This document shows, piece after piece, positions 8,400 to 17,383 of a DNA stretch of 64,000 nucleotides (its first letter is position 1; each line of letters starts with the position of its first letter). The position numbers were made by a program, and so were the translations under genes. The stretch comes from Planctomicrobium sp051466335 (GTDB lineage: Bacteria; Planctomycetota; Planctomycetia; Planctomycetales; Planctomycetaceae). The stretch covers positions 3,410,001-3,474,000 of the forward strand of contig NZ_CP195793.1 of the NCBI RefSeq assembly GCF_051466335.1, in the 5' to 3' direction. The notes beneath the pieces are model-generated. The model was not told the origin of the DNA. It did no database searches and saw only the letters and a list, made by a program, of their open reading frames with translations.

Positions 8400-8705
8400 C
8401 TAACGGCATTTGAACCGCTCCAGTGATGATGCCGCGGAGCCTCCGATACCGAATCGTTGGTCCATGCGTAGAAAATCTCAAAATTGTCTTGTGTCGAGAT
8501 TCGCCATCGCCTAAACTAAATGACACTGAGACTCATTCTCAACAAACAGCTTTCCTTAGCCGAATGGTAACGTGAACCGGTTACGTTCGGTTGAGCGAAC
8601 CATTTTGACCACGGGCAGATCGCATTCGCGGTCGACTCAAGTCCCCGGCGCATCAGTATCTGAATCCCCCGCGCTGCAATTTCAACTGCAGTAAGGACGT
8701 GAATT
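8400..8705. other. Gene-free stretch between repeat copy A and the small ORF
   Basis: No reading frame here has coding character and no T-tract hairpin is seen. It contains a TAACGTGAACCGGTTACGTT-like partly palindromic patch near 8567-8588, which may be chance. Confidence 0.35.
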
Positions 8706-8870
8706 TTGACATCGATCCTTCAAATCTTTGTGAATCATCTGCAAATTTTTGCTGCCGTCGGTGTCGGCGTTTTCGCCGTTGCCATGGCTCAGCAATTATT
8801 CAGCGCTCAGCCTCACCCTAAGAACAGGATGGTCAAGACAACACTCCAACGTGACTGGCCAAGGTTCTAG
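8706..8870 (+). CDS. Possible small membrane peptide ending in repeat copy B
   Basis: A 54-residue frame starting at TTG 8706 with AAGGA about ten bases upstream (8692-8696); GTG 8730 is an alternative. It has one hydrophobic segment (LQIFAAVGVGVFAVAMAQQLF, about residues 12-32) followed by a basic tail (PHPKNRMVKTTLQRDW). The stop TAG is the first triplet of repeat copy B. The hydrophobic-then-basic design resembles a real small membrane protein, but the start codon is weak and the repeat may have truncated an older gene. Confidence 0.35.
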   Translation: MTSILQIFVNHLQIFAAVGVGVFAVAMAQQLFSAQPHPKNRMVKTTLQRDWPRF

Positions 8871-8950
8871 AGCATTGTTCACGAGAGTGTGGTATCCGGC
8901 AGCGAAAACCACAGCGCTCGAACGACCTTTTGCGGGCATGCACTGCCATC
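8868..8950. repeat. Dispersed repeat, copy B (degenerate)
   Basis: Starts TAGAGC, then TTCACGAGAGTGTGG, ATCCGGCAGCGA, CACAGCGCTCGAACGA and CTTTTGC, matching copy A block by block but with more substitutions and a decayed 3' end. It lies about 480 bases from copy A in the same orientation. Confidence 0.6.
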
Positions 8951-9163
8951 CTTCCTTAAGACAGTTGCGATCGCGTAACACAGTCGAGCTTGCGATCCAG
9001 CAAAGTACTTCAAGCGGCCTTCGCTTATTCAGACTCCCGAAACCAATCAGTCCGGCACAGCCTGATTGGTTCAATTTGAATGGTGCGGGATGAATCGATA
9101 TCTGAGAGTTCGATCATCCCGACCATTTCAAAACACCCTGCTCCTGCGAAGAAAATGCTCTGC
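8951..9163. other. Intergenic region downstream of rsmH
   Basis: No gene is supported. The stretch separates repeat copy B from the 3' end of rsmH; no terminator with a T-tract is visible. Confidence 0.35.
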
Positions 9164-10225
9164 CTACTGATCTGAGCTTCGTATCGCGAATCGCAACTTC
9201 GCGGACGTTGATCTGGGATTGCTTTTCCTCTCCTCAGCGGACGCTCTGATCACCTCGCTGACGTGAGAGTACACTCCTGCTTCCAATCCATTTTTGAAAT
9301 GCTGCTTCACGCGTCGGTCTTCCCCGGAATGGAACGTCAGGAAACCAACTCGCCCCCCAGCTTTCAGACAATACGGGAGTTGACGTAGCAGTGCGTCCAG
9401 CACACCCAACTCGTCGTTAACAGCGATACGGAGCGCCTGAAACAGCCTTCGAACCATCAGTTCAACTGCGTCCGAATGACCCCGGTGGATAATGGCCCCG
9501 AGTTCACGCAAGTGACGGCTCAAATCCGTCGTCGTCTTCAACGGCATTCGCCGATGCGCTCGCAAGATTTCCTGCGCAAGATAGTCAGCGTGTGGTTCAT
9601 CGCCAAAATCTCGAAGCACAGCAGAGAGTTCAGATTCCTCGTATTGATCAAGGAGGTCTTTCGCAGACTTTCCTTTAGCAGGATTCATTCGCATATCGAG
9701 TGGGCCATCCACCTTGAACGAGAAGCCCCGTTCTGGATCATCGATCTGCATTGAGGAAATCCCCAGATCCGCAAAAATCAGATCTGCTCCCAACGGAGCA
9801 TATGCGGGAATCACCCCTGCCAATCCAGCGAAATTGCAGCGAACGCAGACGAGTTGTTCACTCGTAAATCCGTGGGCTCTCAACCGGGATTCCGTCTTGG
9901 GCAACTCGAGTTTGTCAGCGTCCAGCCCGATGAGTTTTCCTGTCGGACTGATTTTGTGTAATAGCTCTAAGGCGTGCCCTCCATAACCGAGAGTGCAATC
10001 CACAGCGATTGCGCCAGGAAACGGGGCCAGCGATTCCAGCACCTCCGCGACCATAATCGATCGATGTGTTCCAGCTGGCGTCTTACCCGATGCCAAAACT
10101 TTATCAGCTTCCTCTGGATAACGCTGCGGATCGAGTTCCTTGTACTTCTGGGAGAAAGAACGAGGGTTCTTGCCAGAGTATCTGACTCGGCGGGGAGGTT
10201 TACTCTCTGGAAATTCGTTCGTCAT
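9164..10225 (-). CDS. rsmH: 16S rRNA m4C1402 N4-methyltransferase RsmH (MraW)
   Basis: 353 residues. RsmH uses S-adenosylmethionine to methylate N4 of C1402 in the ribosomal P site. Family features: GTHRSIMVAEVLESL (about residues 52-66), the SAM-binding DCTLGYGGHA (about 76-85), GLDAD near 100, FADLGISSMQ near 150, the DPERGFSF...GPLDMRM block (about 162-180), GFLTFHSGEDR near 300 and an NPRSTSAKLR end. The first 50 residues are an Arg/Lys/Pro-rich extension beyond the usual ~310. It is not beside other division and cell wall (dcw) genes and the canonical DATLG motif is altered, so it might be a paralogue; the rest fits the family. Confidence 0.88.
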   Translation of the reverse strand: MTNEFPESKPPRRVRYSGKNPRSFSQKYKELDPQRYPEEADKVLASGKTPAGTHRSIMVAEVLESLAPFPGAIAVDCTLGYGGHALELLHKISPTGKLIGLDADKLELPKTESRLRAHGFTSEQLVCVRCNFAGLAGVIPAYAPLGADLIFADLGISSMQIDDPERGFSFKVDGPLDMRMNPAKGKSAKDLLDQYEESELSAVLRDFGDEPHADYLAQEILRAHRRMPLKTTTDLSRHLRELGAIIHRGHSDAVELMVRRLFQALRIAVNDELGVLDALLRQLPYCLKAGGRVGFLTFHSGEDRRVKQHFKNGLEAGVYSHVSEVIRASAEERKSNPRSTSAKLRFAIRSSDQ

Positions 10226-10573
10226 GAAGTCCTGAGTCGCATTCTCGAGAGTCTGGGTGATCAGCTGACTGACGGTCGGTTCAGTTCAATGTCTATTTTG
10301 GAATTGGTGGATGCACGACCAAAACGGAGGATATCCGAACAACTCACTCGAATGAAATGCTCAGTTAATGCTCTTTGGACGCTGGTGAAATTGTTGATCC
10401 GAATTGGGTGTCCGTGGCAAAAAACGCTGAAATCCCTTCCAGAATTTCTCCAAAATGCTGGTCAGTTACGAACAGATCCCGAGCAGCTCCACAACAAATT
10501 CGCACTTGGTCCGAGGATTGCAGTTCTCCAGTTGCGCGCACGCGAACGACAACTAATGAGACAGGTCGAAGAT
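10226..10573. other. Divergent region between rsmH and the GH13 gene
   Basis: About 350 bases that must contain both promoters. The plus-strand frame of the GH13 gene stays open through here and back into rsmH antisense, but its translation has no family resemblance, so it is not taken as coding. Confidence 0.4.
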
Positions 10574-12382
10574 ATGACTCTCCGTGTCAGTACCACCGAC
10601 TTCCCCACGAACTCTGGTGCCTTTCTCTCCGAAAGTGGAGTGGCGTTTCGCGTTTGGGCTCCACACGCTACCGCAGTTTCGGTCATCGGCGATTTCAACA
10701 ACTGGGACGCGGAGCAGGACGCCATGAATCGGGGGGAAAATGGAGTCTGGACGCTGGAGGTCCCGAAAGCCAAAGCGGGTGAAGGGTATAAGTTCTCCAT
10801 TCAGAACGGAGAGAAGCGATTCGACCGCATCGACCCTCTTGCCCGTCAGGTGACGAATTCAGTCGGTCACGGCATCATCACCGACTGTACTTTTGATTGG
10901 GGCGAAGATGATTTTCAGATCGCCCCACTCAATGAGCTGGTGATCTATGAAATGCACATTGGCACGTTCAATCAGAAACACAAAAGGCGAAAGGATTCCC
11001 CTGCCACGTTTGATCAAGCGATTGAACGATTGCTGCATTTGAAAAGAATCGGCATCAATTGTGTCGAGGTCATGCCGGTCTCAGAATTCGCCGGCGACTT
11101 TTCGTGGGGCTACAATCCAGCCCATCTCTTTGCCGTTGAATCGTCTTACGGGGGCCCGGATGGATTTCGCCAATTCATCAAGGCAGCCCACGAACACGGG
11201 ATCGCAGTCATCCTGGACGTTGTTTACAACCACCTTGGCCCGAGCGATTTGAGCGTCTGGCAGTTTGACGGGTGGAGCGAAAATGACATGGGGGGAATCT
11301 ACTTCTACAACGACTGGAAGTCGGAGACCCCTTGGGGGAACACTCGACCGGATTATGGGCGAGGAGAGGTGCGTCAGTACTTGTACGACAACGCGTTTAT
11401 GTGGCTGGACGAATACCACGTCGACGGCTTGCGTTATGACATGACGTTATACATTCGGTCGGTCCGAGGAGATGGAGATCCGGGTGGCGAACTCGCTGAT
11501 GGATGGTCGCTGGCCCAGTGGATCAACCAGGCAATTCACGACAAATATCCCGGTCGAATTACCATCGCAGAAGATCTGCAAAATGATGCCCAGATCACGG
11601 CGAGTACCGATCAAGGAGGGGCCGCGTTTCATACGCAATGGGACGCTCAGTTCGTGCATCCCATTCGTGAAGTGCTCACAGCGCTCAATGATGACGAGCG
11701 ATCGATGGATGCTGTCGTTGCAGCTCTGACGGCGAACTACAACGGCGATCCATTTCAACGCGTCGTTTACACTGAATCGCACGATGAAGTTGCGAATGGC
11801 AAATCAAGGATGCCGTCCGAAATCAATCCAGATTCCCCTGATGACTGGTTTGCCATCAAACGCTCTACCTTGGGGCTGGTGCTCATATTCACTGCCCCAG
11901 GTGTCCCAATGGTCTTTCAAGGGCAAGAGTTCCTGGAAGATGGCTGGTTCCGGGACACGGTTCCGCTGGACTGGGATAAAAACACAGAGTTCCACGGCAT
12001 CGTCCGGATGTTCCGCGATCTCGCTCACCTCCGGTTGAATCGCGCCGGGTCCAGTCGCGGATTGGCAGGCCGTCACGTGCAAATTGACTACTGCGACAAC
12101 AACAAGAAAGTGCTCGCCTTCAGTCGTTGGTACGAGGAAGACGCAAGCGACCGTGTGGCGGTTCTGCTGAACTTCTCACATGAGTCACAGACCGCAATCT
12201 TCCAGTTTCCCGATCACGGATTATGGAAGCTCCGATTCAATGGGGACGCATCGATCTACAACGACAACTTTCTGAACACGCCTGCAACGAATGTTAACGT
12301 GGCACAAGACAGCGACCGCCTCATCGAGACGACGATCGGCCCGTACTCCGCTCTCATCTACTCACGCGACATCCAGTGTTAA
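10574..12382 (+). CDS. GH13 alpha-glucan enzyme, 1,4-alpha-glucan branching enzyme-like
   Basis: 602 residues from ATG 10574 (ATG 10556 adds six). An N-terminal CBM48-like domain (about residues 18-100; VAFRVWAPHA, GDFNNWD) precedes a GH13 barrel. The catalytic motifs are intact: DVVYNH near 215, GLRYD near 285 with the Asp nucleophile, AEDL near 331 with the acid/base Glu, and TESHDE near 400. A small beta C-terminal domain ends it. Domain order and VWAP/FNNWD suit GlgB-type branching enzymes, which make alpha-1,6 branches in glycogen; TreZ-type trehalohydrolase is the main alternative. No glg or tre partner is adjacent. Confidence 0.82.
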   Translation: MTLRVSTTDFPTNSGAFLSESGVAFRVWAPHATAVSVIGDFNNWDAEQDAMNRGENGVWTLEVPKAKAGEGYKFSIQNGEKRFDRIDPLARQVTNSVGHGIITDCTFDWGEDDFQIAPLNELVIYEMHIGTFNQKHKRRKDSPATFDQAIERLLHLKRIGINCVEVMPVSEFAGDFSWGYNPAHLFAVESSYGGPDGFRQFIKAAHEHGIAVILDVVYNHLGPSDLSVWQFDGWSENDMGGIYFYNDWKSETPWGNTRPDYGRGEVRQYLYDNAFMWLDEYHVDGLRYDMTLYIRSVRGDGDPGGELADGWSLAQWINQAIHDKYPGRITIAEDLQNDAQITASTDQGGAAFHTQWDAQFVHPIREVLTALNDDERSMDAVVAALTANYNGDPFQRVVYTESHDEVANGKSRMPSEINPDSPDDWFAIKRSTLGLVLIFTAPGVPMVFQGQEFLEDGWFRDTVPLDWDKNTEFHGIVRMFRDLAHLRLNRAGSSRGLAGRHVQIDYCDNNKKVLAFSRWYEEDASDRVAVLLNFSHESQTAIFQFPDHGLWKLRFNGDASIYNDNFLNTPATNVNVAQDSDRLIETTIGPYSALIYSRDIQC

Positions 12383-12693
12383 AATGAACTCTTCGCCGAC
12401 GATGCGAAGCGTTCAAGCAGAAGACCCCTACTCACAATCACTCGGTGAATCGATTTCCCGAAGGAGGCTCGCGTGACAAACGTGAACCTCCTTCGAGTCT
12501 TCTGATGCAATTGACGAACAGGCGAGACTCGCATCAAAACAAACCAATGCGAGCATCTTTCATCCCACCCGATCGATTCGCCGTCACCGGTTTCCGTACA
12601 GCAGCTGAACAAGATCTGGTCAGCCGGTCGGGCAATCGAGTGAGTGCAGCGACTCGCAACACTCAAAACGCCGCAAAACAACCGATCGGCGGG
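12383..12693. other. Convergent region between the GH13 gene and csrA
   Basis: Holds a 9-bp hairpin (12459-12467 with 12487-12495, 19-base loop) without a T-tract, which may end one or both transcripts. I see no gene. Confidence 0.4.
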
Positions 12694-12909
12694 CTATGAA
12701 AGAACGAGTTCGACTTCAAGTTCATCGAGCTTCTCGTCCTGAGCCGAGGATGAAGAGAACTGCGTCTTCAACTCCTGGCGAGTGACAGTGACATGGTTCG
12801 GACATCGGAACCCGAGTCGTACTCGATTCTTAGAGATGTCGAGCACAACGACCTCTACATCGTTACCAATGCAGATTGATTCCAGTTTCTTCCTTGAGAG
12901 GACCAGCAT
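12694..12909 (-). CDS. csrA: Carbon storage regulator CsrA
   Basis: 71 residues from ATG 12909, where the family N-terminus MLVLSRKK begins and AGGTG lies six bases upstream. CsrA is a small dimeric RNA-binding protein that usually blocks translation by binding GGA in mRNA leaders. The RNA-contacting N-terminus (LVLSRK) and the VTVTRQEL block with its Arg are present, as is the RVRLGF strand. About 15 residues follow the usual end, a Ser-then-acidic tail (SSSSAQDEKLDELEVEL). In many bacteria csrA is linked to flagellar genes; none are here. Confidence 0.92.
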   Translation of the reverse strand: MLVLSRKKLESICIGNDVEVVVLDISKNRVRLGFRCPNHVTVTRQELKTQFSSSSAQDEKLDELEVELVLS

Positions 12910-13223
12910 AATGCACCTGTTTCCCATTCCCTGAGAATTAGTGACTCCTAAACCGGAAGAAACTCAATGCAAATCAAATACCACTTCAACAAGTTTCTTT
13001 GATTTCACTCAAGTTTGACGCGATTCCTACCGGTTGAGACTCACCTCGTATGCATGCGAAATTACACTGCATCACCGGAAAAGTGAATAGATGTTCACTA
13101 AATTTTCGGCATTTGCCACAGGTGGCTTGTCCGCAACGACTTAACGGAAGAGCGAAGATTTCCGTCGAGAATTGAGAGATCTGGGCCACCAACGCTGCTT
13201 GCAGTCAGCCCCGTTCGCGTCCT
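12910..13223. other. Intergenic region upstream of csrA
   Basis: About 310 bases between aroH and csrA, presumably with the csrA promoter and leader. No hairpin with a T-tract and no RNA gene was recognised. Confidence 0.4.
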
Positions 13224-13601
13224 CTATTGCGCCCCTGAAATATCCTTGCGGAGGGCTTTTGCTCCTCGCAGATAGATGTGCTGAATCTCAGACTGCGGGC
13301 GGTCTGTATTCACGTGCAGCAGCACGCGAATCACAAGCGGCAATCCGTGCGGGACAGCAATTTCAGAAGCACACAGAAGCGGAACGTGCTCCATACCGAT
13401 TTCCCGAGCAGCCTCAGCCGGGAAGGTCGCATTCAAATCTGGTGTCGTGGTGAAAATCGCTGAGACAATCTCAGAGAAATCTGTCAGTTCGTTTCGTTCA
13501 ATCACTTCGACAAGCAGTTCTCGAGTCGCGGCGAGAATCTCCTTGGGACAGTTTTCAGCGACGGTGATTGCACCACGAATCCCGCGAACCGACATAGTCA
13601 T
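13224..13601 (-). CDS. aroH: Chorismate mutase, AroH (Bacillus) type
   Basis: 125 residues, matching the monofunctional AroH trimer. It converts chorismate to prephenate for Phe and Tyr synthesis. The N-terminal VRGIRGAITV carries the active-site Arg, followed by SAIFTTTPDLNATFPAEAAREIG (about 46-68) and a strand near the C-terminus with the conserved IRVLLHVNTD and IQHIYLRGA. ATG 13601 and ATG 13595 are both possible starts, with no strong ribosome site; the family begins right at MxVRGIRGA. It lies in a run of minus-strand housekeeping genes. Confidence 0.92.
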   Translation of the reverse strand: MTMSVRGIRGAITVAENCPKEILAATRELLVEVIERNELTDFSEIVSAIFTTTPDLNATFPAEAAREIGMEHVPLLCASEIAVPHGLPLVIRVLLHVNTDRPQSEIQHIYLRGAKALRKDISGAQ

Positions 13602-13694
13602 TCCGAACAATCAGGATGGAGAGATGAATTTGAATGGGACGGGCGACATTGTAGCCGATCCGCAGTCCCCCTTCACGCCAGATGTCGACCGATT

Positions 13695-14402
13695 TCACGA
13701 CGTCAGCGAGAGTCTGGCAGATTGAACCTCGTCATCAGTCAGGTCTGCACGAAGCGGTTGCATTCCCAGTAGCCGCGAAATCTCTGATTCGAGATCGGGA
13801 ATCAGTAACTCTGGAGTGATTGCAACTCCGGCAAGTTCTTCGATCCCGGGAAATTCCTCGGCAAATGTTGATTGCTTCAACAGCACGCTCCCATGCTGCA
13901 AAACAGCCCCCTGCCGACGTCGCTGCGCACTGCCGACAATTTTCTGCCGTCCGATCACGATGTCACGCGCATCTCCGCGTGAAAAGCAGAGAAAAGACTC
14001 GTCCGCAAACGCATCGTCGCCACGTTTGCGGGACTCGACACCGAACTTCCGCAGCACAGAAATGATGACGTCATGAATCAAGTCATAGAGATCGCCCGGG
14101 TTCTGCAGAATTGTATGAGATTTCGGAAGAACACACGAATACGTGAGCTCGTGATGATGGAGAATCGCCCCACCTCCGGACAATCTTCGAACGACTGGCA
14201 AGCCATCGAATCGGTCTGGAATGACCTGCCCCTGAGCAGTCTGAAAATGCCCCAGAGATACTGTGGCGGAATCCCATTGATAGAACCGCAGCGTCGCACT
14301 CCCCTCAATCGCACTGTTCAACAGCGTATTGTCGATCGCCATGTTCATCGCCCCAGACGTGGGAGGGTGAACGATCACGCGTAAGACAGGGAGGTCAGAC
14401 AT
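13695..14402 (-). CDS. Octanoyltransferase/lipoate-ligase family protein, LipM-like
   Basis: 235 residues of the BPL/LplA/LipB fold, which attaches octanoyl or lipoyl groups to lipoyl-domain proteins. Conserved pieces are MNMAID near residue 19, RRLSGGGAILHHHELTYS (72-89), the lysine in KIVGSAQ (Lys154) and LQHGS near 168. Cys139 (FLCFSRGD), just before the KIVGSAQ block, occupies the place of the acyl-carrying cysteine of Bacillus LipM rather than that of LplA, which lacks it. So octanoyl-ACP-dependent LipM activity is the best guess, with lipoate ligase as alternative. There is a 101-base gap from tmk upstream. Confidence 0.8.
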   Translation of the reverse strand: MSDLPVLRVIVHPPTSGAMNMAIDNTLLNSAIEGSATLRFYQWDSATVSLGHFQTAQGQVIPDRFDGLPVVRRLSGGGAILHHHELTYSCVLPKSHTILQNPGDLYDLIHDVIISVLRKFGVESRKRGDDAFADESFLCFSRGDARDIVIGRQKIVGSAQRRRQGAVLQHGSVLLKQSTFAEEFPGIEELAGVAITPELLIPDLESEISRLLGMQPLRADLTDDEVQSARLSLTS

Positions 14403-14503
14403 AGTGATTCAATCTGATATTCAATCCGCTCTCGGACCTTGAAACGTTGACAACATCCATCACCTTCGGAATGATCAACACTCACAGGGTTCAGGAAATG
14501 GAT

Positions 14504-15196
14504 TCAGTTCACCTGCAGCGACACTTGAACTTTGCTCCAGATTTCGGCATGAATCTCTTCGATTGGGCGTGGCTGCAATCCATCCGCAATGGAAACGGTC
14601 TGCCAGGTGGAATTCTTTGCAGCGAGGTCGAGATAGGCTTCCCGCACACTGGCCATGTACTCGAGATTAGATTCCTGCAAGTCCGTCGTCTGATCGGTAT
14701 ACGACCGGGCCTCTTTTTTCCGAATCAGCATCTGGGAAGTCTCGACCGACAAGTCGAGAAGGAATACCAGATCGGGACGAGGGACTGCGTGAATCCCGTA
14801 TTCAACCTGCTCGATCCACGCCTGCAACTGAGTTCGCTGCTCTCCAGTCCTTTTCGCTGCCTGATGGGCGATATTCGAAGGGACATAACGATCGAGCACA
14901 ACAACCTGCGACTCTCTTCGAGCCTCTTCGAACAGACTTCGTGATTCGAGTCGATCTCCCGCATACAGAAGCGAAACCAGAAACGGATCAAGCTCCGAAA
15001 GCGATCCAAACTCACCGTTCAGGAACTCGCCAATCCTCTTTCCGAAGAAAGTTTCTTCGTAGCGAGGGAAACTCAACAGACGGGAACGAATCCCTTCGTA
15101 CTGAAATCGCTGATGCAGCTTTTTTGCCTGCGTCCCCTTCCCTGATCCATCAATTCCTTCAAACACAATGAGTGGAGCGAATGCGGATTCGGACAT
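14504..15196 (-). CDS. tmk: Thymidylate kinase
   Basis: 230 residues, typical size. It phosphorylates dTMP to dTDP. The P-loop is EGIDGSGKGT (about residues 13-22), followed by the dTMP-binding LLSFPRYEETFFGKRI region near 40, the AGDRLES helix near 79, the DRYVPSN motif near 101 and a LID region with Arg/Lys (RKKEARSYTD, about 158-167). The start ATG 15196 is right at the family N-terminus. It sits upstream of lipM and aroH on the same strand. Confidence 0.95.
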   Translation of the reverse strand: MSESAFAPLIVFEGIDGSGKGTQAKKLHQRFQYEGIRSRLLSFPRYEETFFGKRIGEFLNGEFGSLSELDPFLVSLLYAGDRLESRSLFEEARRESQVVVLDRYVPSNIAHQAAKRTGEQRTQLQAWIEQVEYGIHAVPRPDLVFLLDLSVETSQMLIRKKEARSYTDQTTDLQESNLEYMASVREAYLDLAAKNSTWQTVSIADGLQPRPIEEIHAEIWSKVQVSLQVN

Positions 15197-15429
15197 TTGA
15201 GTTTTGCTTAGTCTCTCTTGAATCGAAAAAAAGGCAAATGATGCACTTCACCATGCATCACTCGCCCTTCAGGAGTGTTCACAGCCAGATGGCTTCGGAA
15301 TGTTCCGCGGAGCATGCCTCTCAATTGCTCTTCGGAAGTTGCGAAGTTTCACTTCAGCAGTTCCAGAATTTTACCAGCTGAACCAATCGTGAGATTCATG
15401 CCATCTCAATAGACTGACTACATCGGTCG

Positions 15430-16749
15430 CTACCGTTGAGTTTTACAGCCGGGATTGAGTTCAACAAACTTTGCCAAGCCTGCTTCTGTAACACCAGTGC
15501 GAGCGACGCTGAGCTTCTTCAGGCTGGGGACGCTTCCCAGTTGCTCAAGGCCAGCGTCCGCAAATCCAGACTCGATCAGATTGAGATCTTCCAGCTTGGT
15601 AAAGCCTTTCAATACTTCTGCGGACTCCGAGCCCAGGCTGCGGCATCCCTCAATGTTCAAGATCTTCAACTCGGTCAAGCCGCTCAGCAGTTTGAGTCCG
15701 TTGATATCAAGACTTCCATTCCACAGATTCAGGTCCTCCAACTTGGTGAACTGAGCGATGTGGGATACGCCATCGTTTCCAATTCGAGTCTCGCTGAGAT
15801 CAAGAATCTTCAGAGTCTCGAGTGACGATTTGAGGTGATCCAATCCCGGACCAGTGACAGCAGTGTCTCGCAGATTCAGTTCGACCAGTTTCATGTCGGC
15901 GAAGTTTTCCAGTCCCTTGTCGCCCGCCATGGTTCGCATCAGATCCAAGGTCTTCAGATCTTTCAAACCGGAGAGTTCCGCCATTCCCTTATTACCTACG
16001 ACGCAGTCGACCAGCGAGAGAACGCGCAACTTGGTCAATTTTCCGATCGACTTCATTCCTTTGTCAGTCACGGAATAAGAGCGAAGTTTCACGTCGACGA
16101 GCTTCGTCAACTCTTCGAGGTGCACGAGTCCAGCGTCACCGACTTGCATGCACCCACGAAGGTCGATGGCTCGCAATTCCTTCAACGGGGTGACGTGCGC
16201 CAATCCGGCATTGGTGGTCCGGGTGTACAACAATTGCAACCGCTGGAGCTGTGGCTGGAACTTCAGCGACTCCAGACCGCTGTCGTCAATTTTTGTACTG
16301 CGGCGAAGCCCGAGTTCAACCAACGGTGGTAAAAACTCCAATTGCTTGAGACCTTCATTGGTCACCAGCGAGTTTTCGAGGCTCAGATACTTGAGTTCGG
16401 GCAGCCCTTTGAAAAGAGCGAACTGCTCATCAGTGATTTCGCCATTCTTGCAGTCTGCGCCAACGACGTTTCCAGCCTCGTTGAGACGGAATTTAACCCC
16501 TGCAGCTTCAAGGGCCTTCACTGCTTCTGCGTCATCCGCTTTGACTGGAGGCTTTTCTTCAACTGGTGGGGCTTCGGGTGGTGTCTGAGCAGTAGCAGCC
16601 TCGGCGGCAGGCTGAGCCCCTGCATCCTTCGCCGATTCCTGAGCAGGTGATGCTGCGGGTGATTTTGAAGCTTCGTTTGGGCATCCTGTCAGTGAGACCA
16701 CCAGCGTCGATGCAACCAGGCACCAGCCTACGTTTGGAAGAATGTTCAT
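15430..16749 (-). CDS. LRR-repeat lipoprotein
   Basis: 439 residues. A signal peptide ends in the lipobox LTGC (Cys near residue 23), followed by an Ala/Pro/Lys/Glu-rich linker (about 24-75), so it is probably a lipid-anchored envelope protein. From about residue 100 to the end run roughly a dozen leucine-rich repeats of about 24 residues of the kind L..L..L..L.L..T.I.D.GL, of the cysteine-free bacterial LRR_6/RI-like class that planctomycetes carry in number. It ends with CKTQR. Function is unknown; protein binding is the usual role of such solenoids. It is not closely linked to tmk (233-base gap). Confidence 0.85.
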   Translation of the reverse strand: MNILPNVGWCLVASTLVVSLTGCPNEASKSPAASPAQESAKDAGAQPAAEAATAQTPPEAPPVEEKPPVKADDAEAVKALEAAGVKFRLNEAGNVVGADCKNGEITDEQFALFKGLPELKYLSLENSLVTNEGLKQLEFLPPLVELGLRRSTKIDDSGLESLKFQPQLQRLQLLYTRTTNAGLAHVTPLKELRAIDLRGCMQVGDAGLVHLEELTKLVDVKLRSYSVTDKGMKSIGKLTKLRVLSLVDCVVGNKGMAELSGLKDLKTLDLMRTMAGDKGLENFADMKLVELNLRDTAVTGPGLDHLKSSLETLKILDLSETRIGNDGVSHIAQFTKLEDLNLWNGSLDINGLKLLSGLTELKILNIEGCRSLGSESAEVLKGFTKLEDLNLIESGFADAGLEQLGSVPSLKKLSVARTGVTEAGLAKFVELNPGCKTQR

Positions 16750-17383
16750 AGTGTTCTGTCGTCGGTCAAAAATCTGGAGCGAAACTCGGTGAGGTTCAGG
16801 TCAACCACCGCCCCTGCCATTCAAACTCATATCCGCCAAGAGGATTTGACGCCGAGTTGGATTGGGAAGAGTCGACCTGCACCCTCATTTTAGGCATTCC
16901 CATAATTCAAATGAAAGGACACAACTCCGCGTCCAGTCTCAACATCATGCAATCGAGAAGCTTCCGCCCGTCTCCCTCTATGCACTTATTGACACGCCGA
17001 AACTCGGACTCCCGTTCATTCCGCGAAAAATCCCCAGCGATGTCGATCTCGAAAACTTTGCATTTACCCACTTTTTGCTCATACGAAGGGATCGGACAGG
17101 GCTCGTACAGGACCTAATACCACCGAAAAAGAGGGAACAATCATTGCTTCCATCAAATTCGACAGATTCAGAAAATTTTCGCCAAGTTACCGCCATCTCA
17201 CCGCCGATGTTAACGACACAGGCATTCGCGTACCGACGACCTCGCGGGACGTGGACTCCTGTTGTGAGAATCGATCGTTGAAAAGTGGTCTCGCAATGGA
17301 GATTACGGCCGTATCCCGAGAATTGAGATTCTCAGGGAAGCCCGCGATGCACCGAGTGGACAGGCTCGACCAGGATCTGCGCT
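16750..17383. other. Divergent region upstream of the LRR and BBP7 genes
   Basis: 634 bases with no gene that has coding character; short frames on both strands lack start-site support. It must hold the divergent promoters. I see no palindrome or riboswitch-like structure of note. Confidence 0.4.

Noticed and set aside
8749..9093. Plus-strand frame of 114 codons across repeat copy B
   Set aside because: It runs through the repeat in a frame not used by the other copies, has no ribosome site and no motif.
9974..10573. Extended N-terminus of the GH13 protein
   Set aside because: It overlaps the rsmH coding sequence on the opposite strand and shows no family resemblance; conserved sequence begins near 10600.
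12379..12681. Minus-strand frame of 100 codons before csrA
   Set aside because: It overlaps the hairpin at 12459 and has Cys-rich, motif-free sequence with no start support.
16862..17281. Plus-strand frame of 139 codons in the divergent region
   Set aside because: No recognisable domain and no ribosome site; it fills a likely promoter region.
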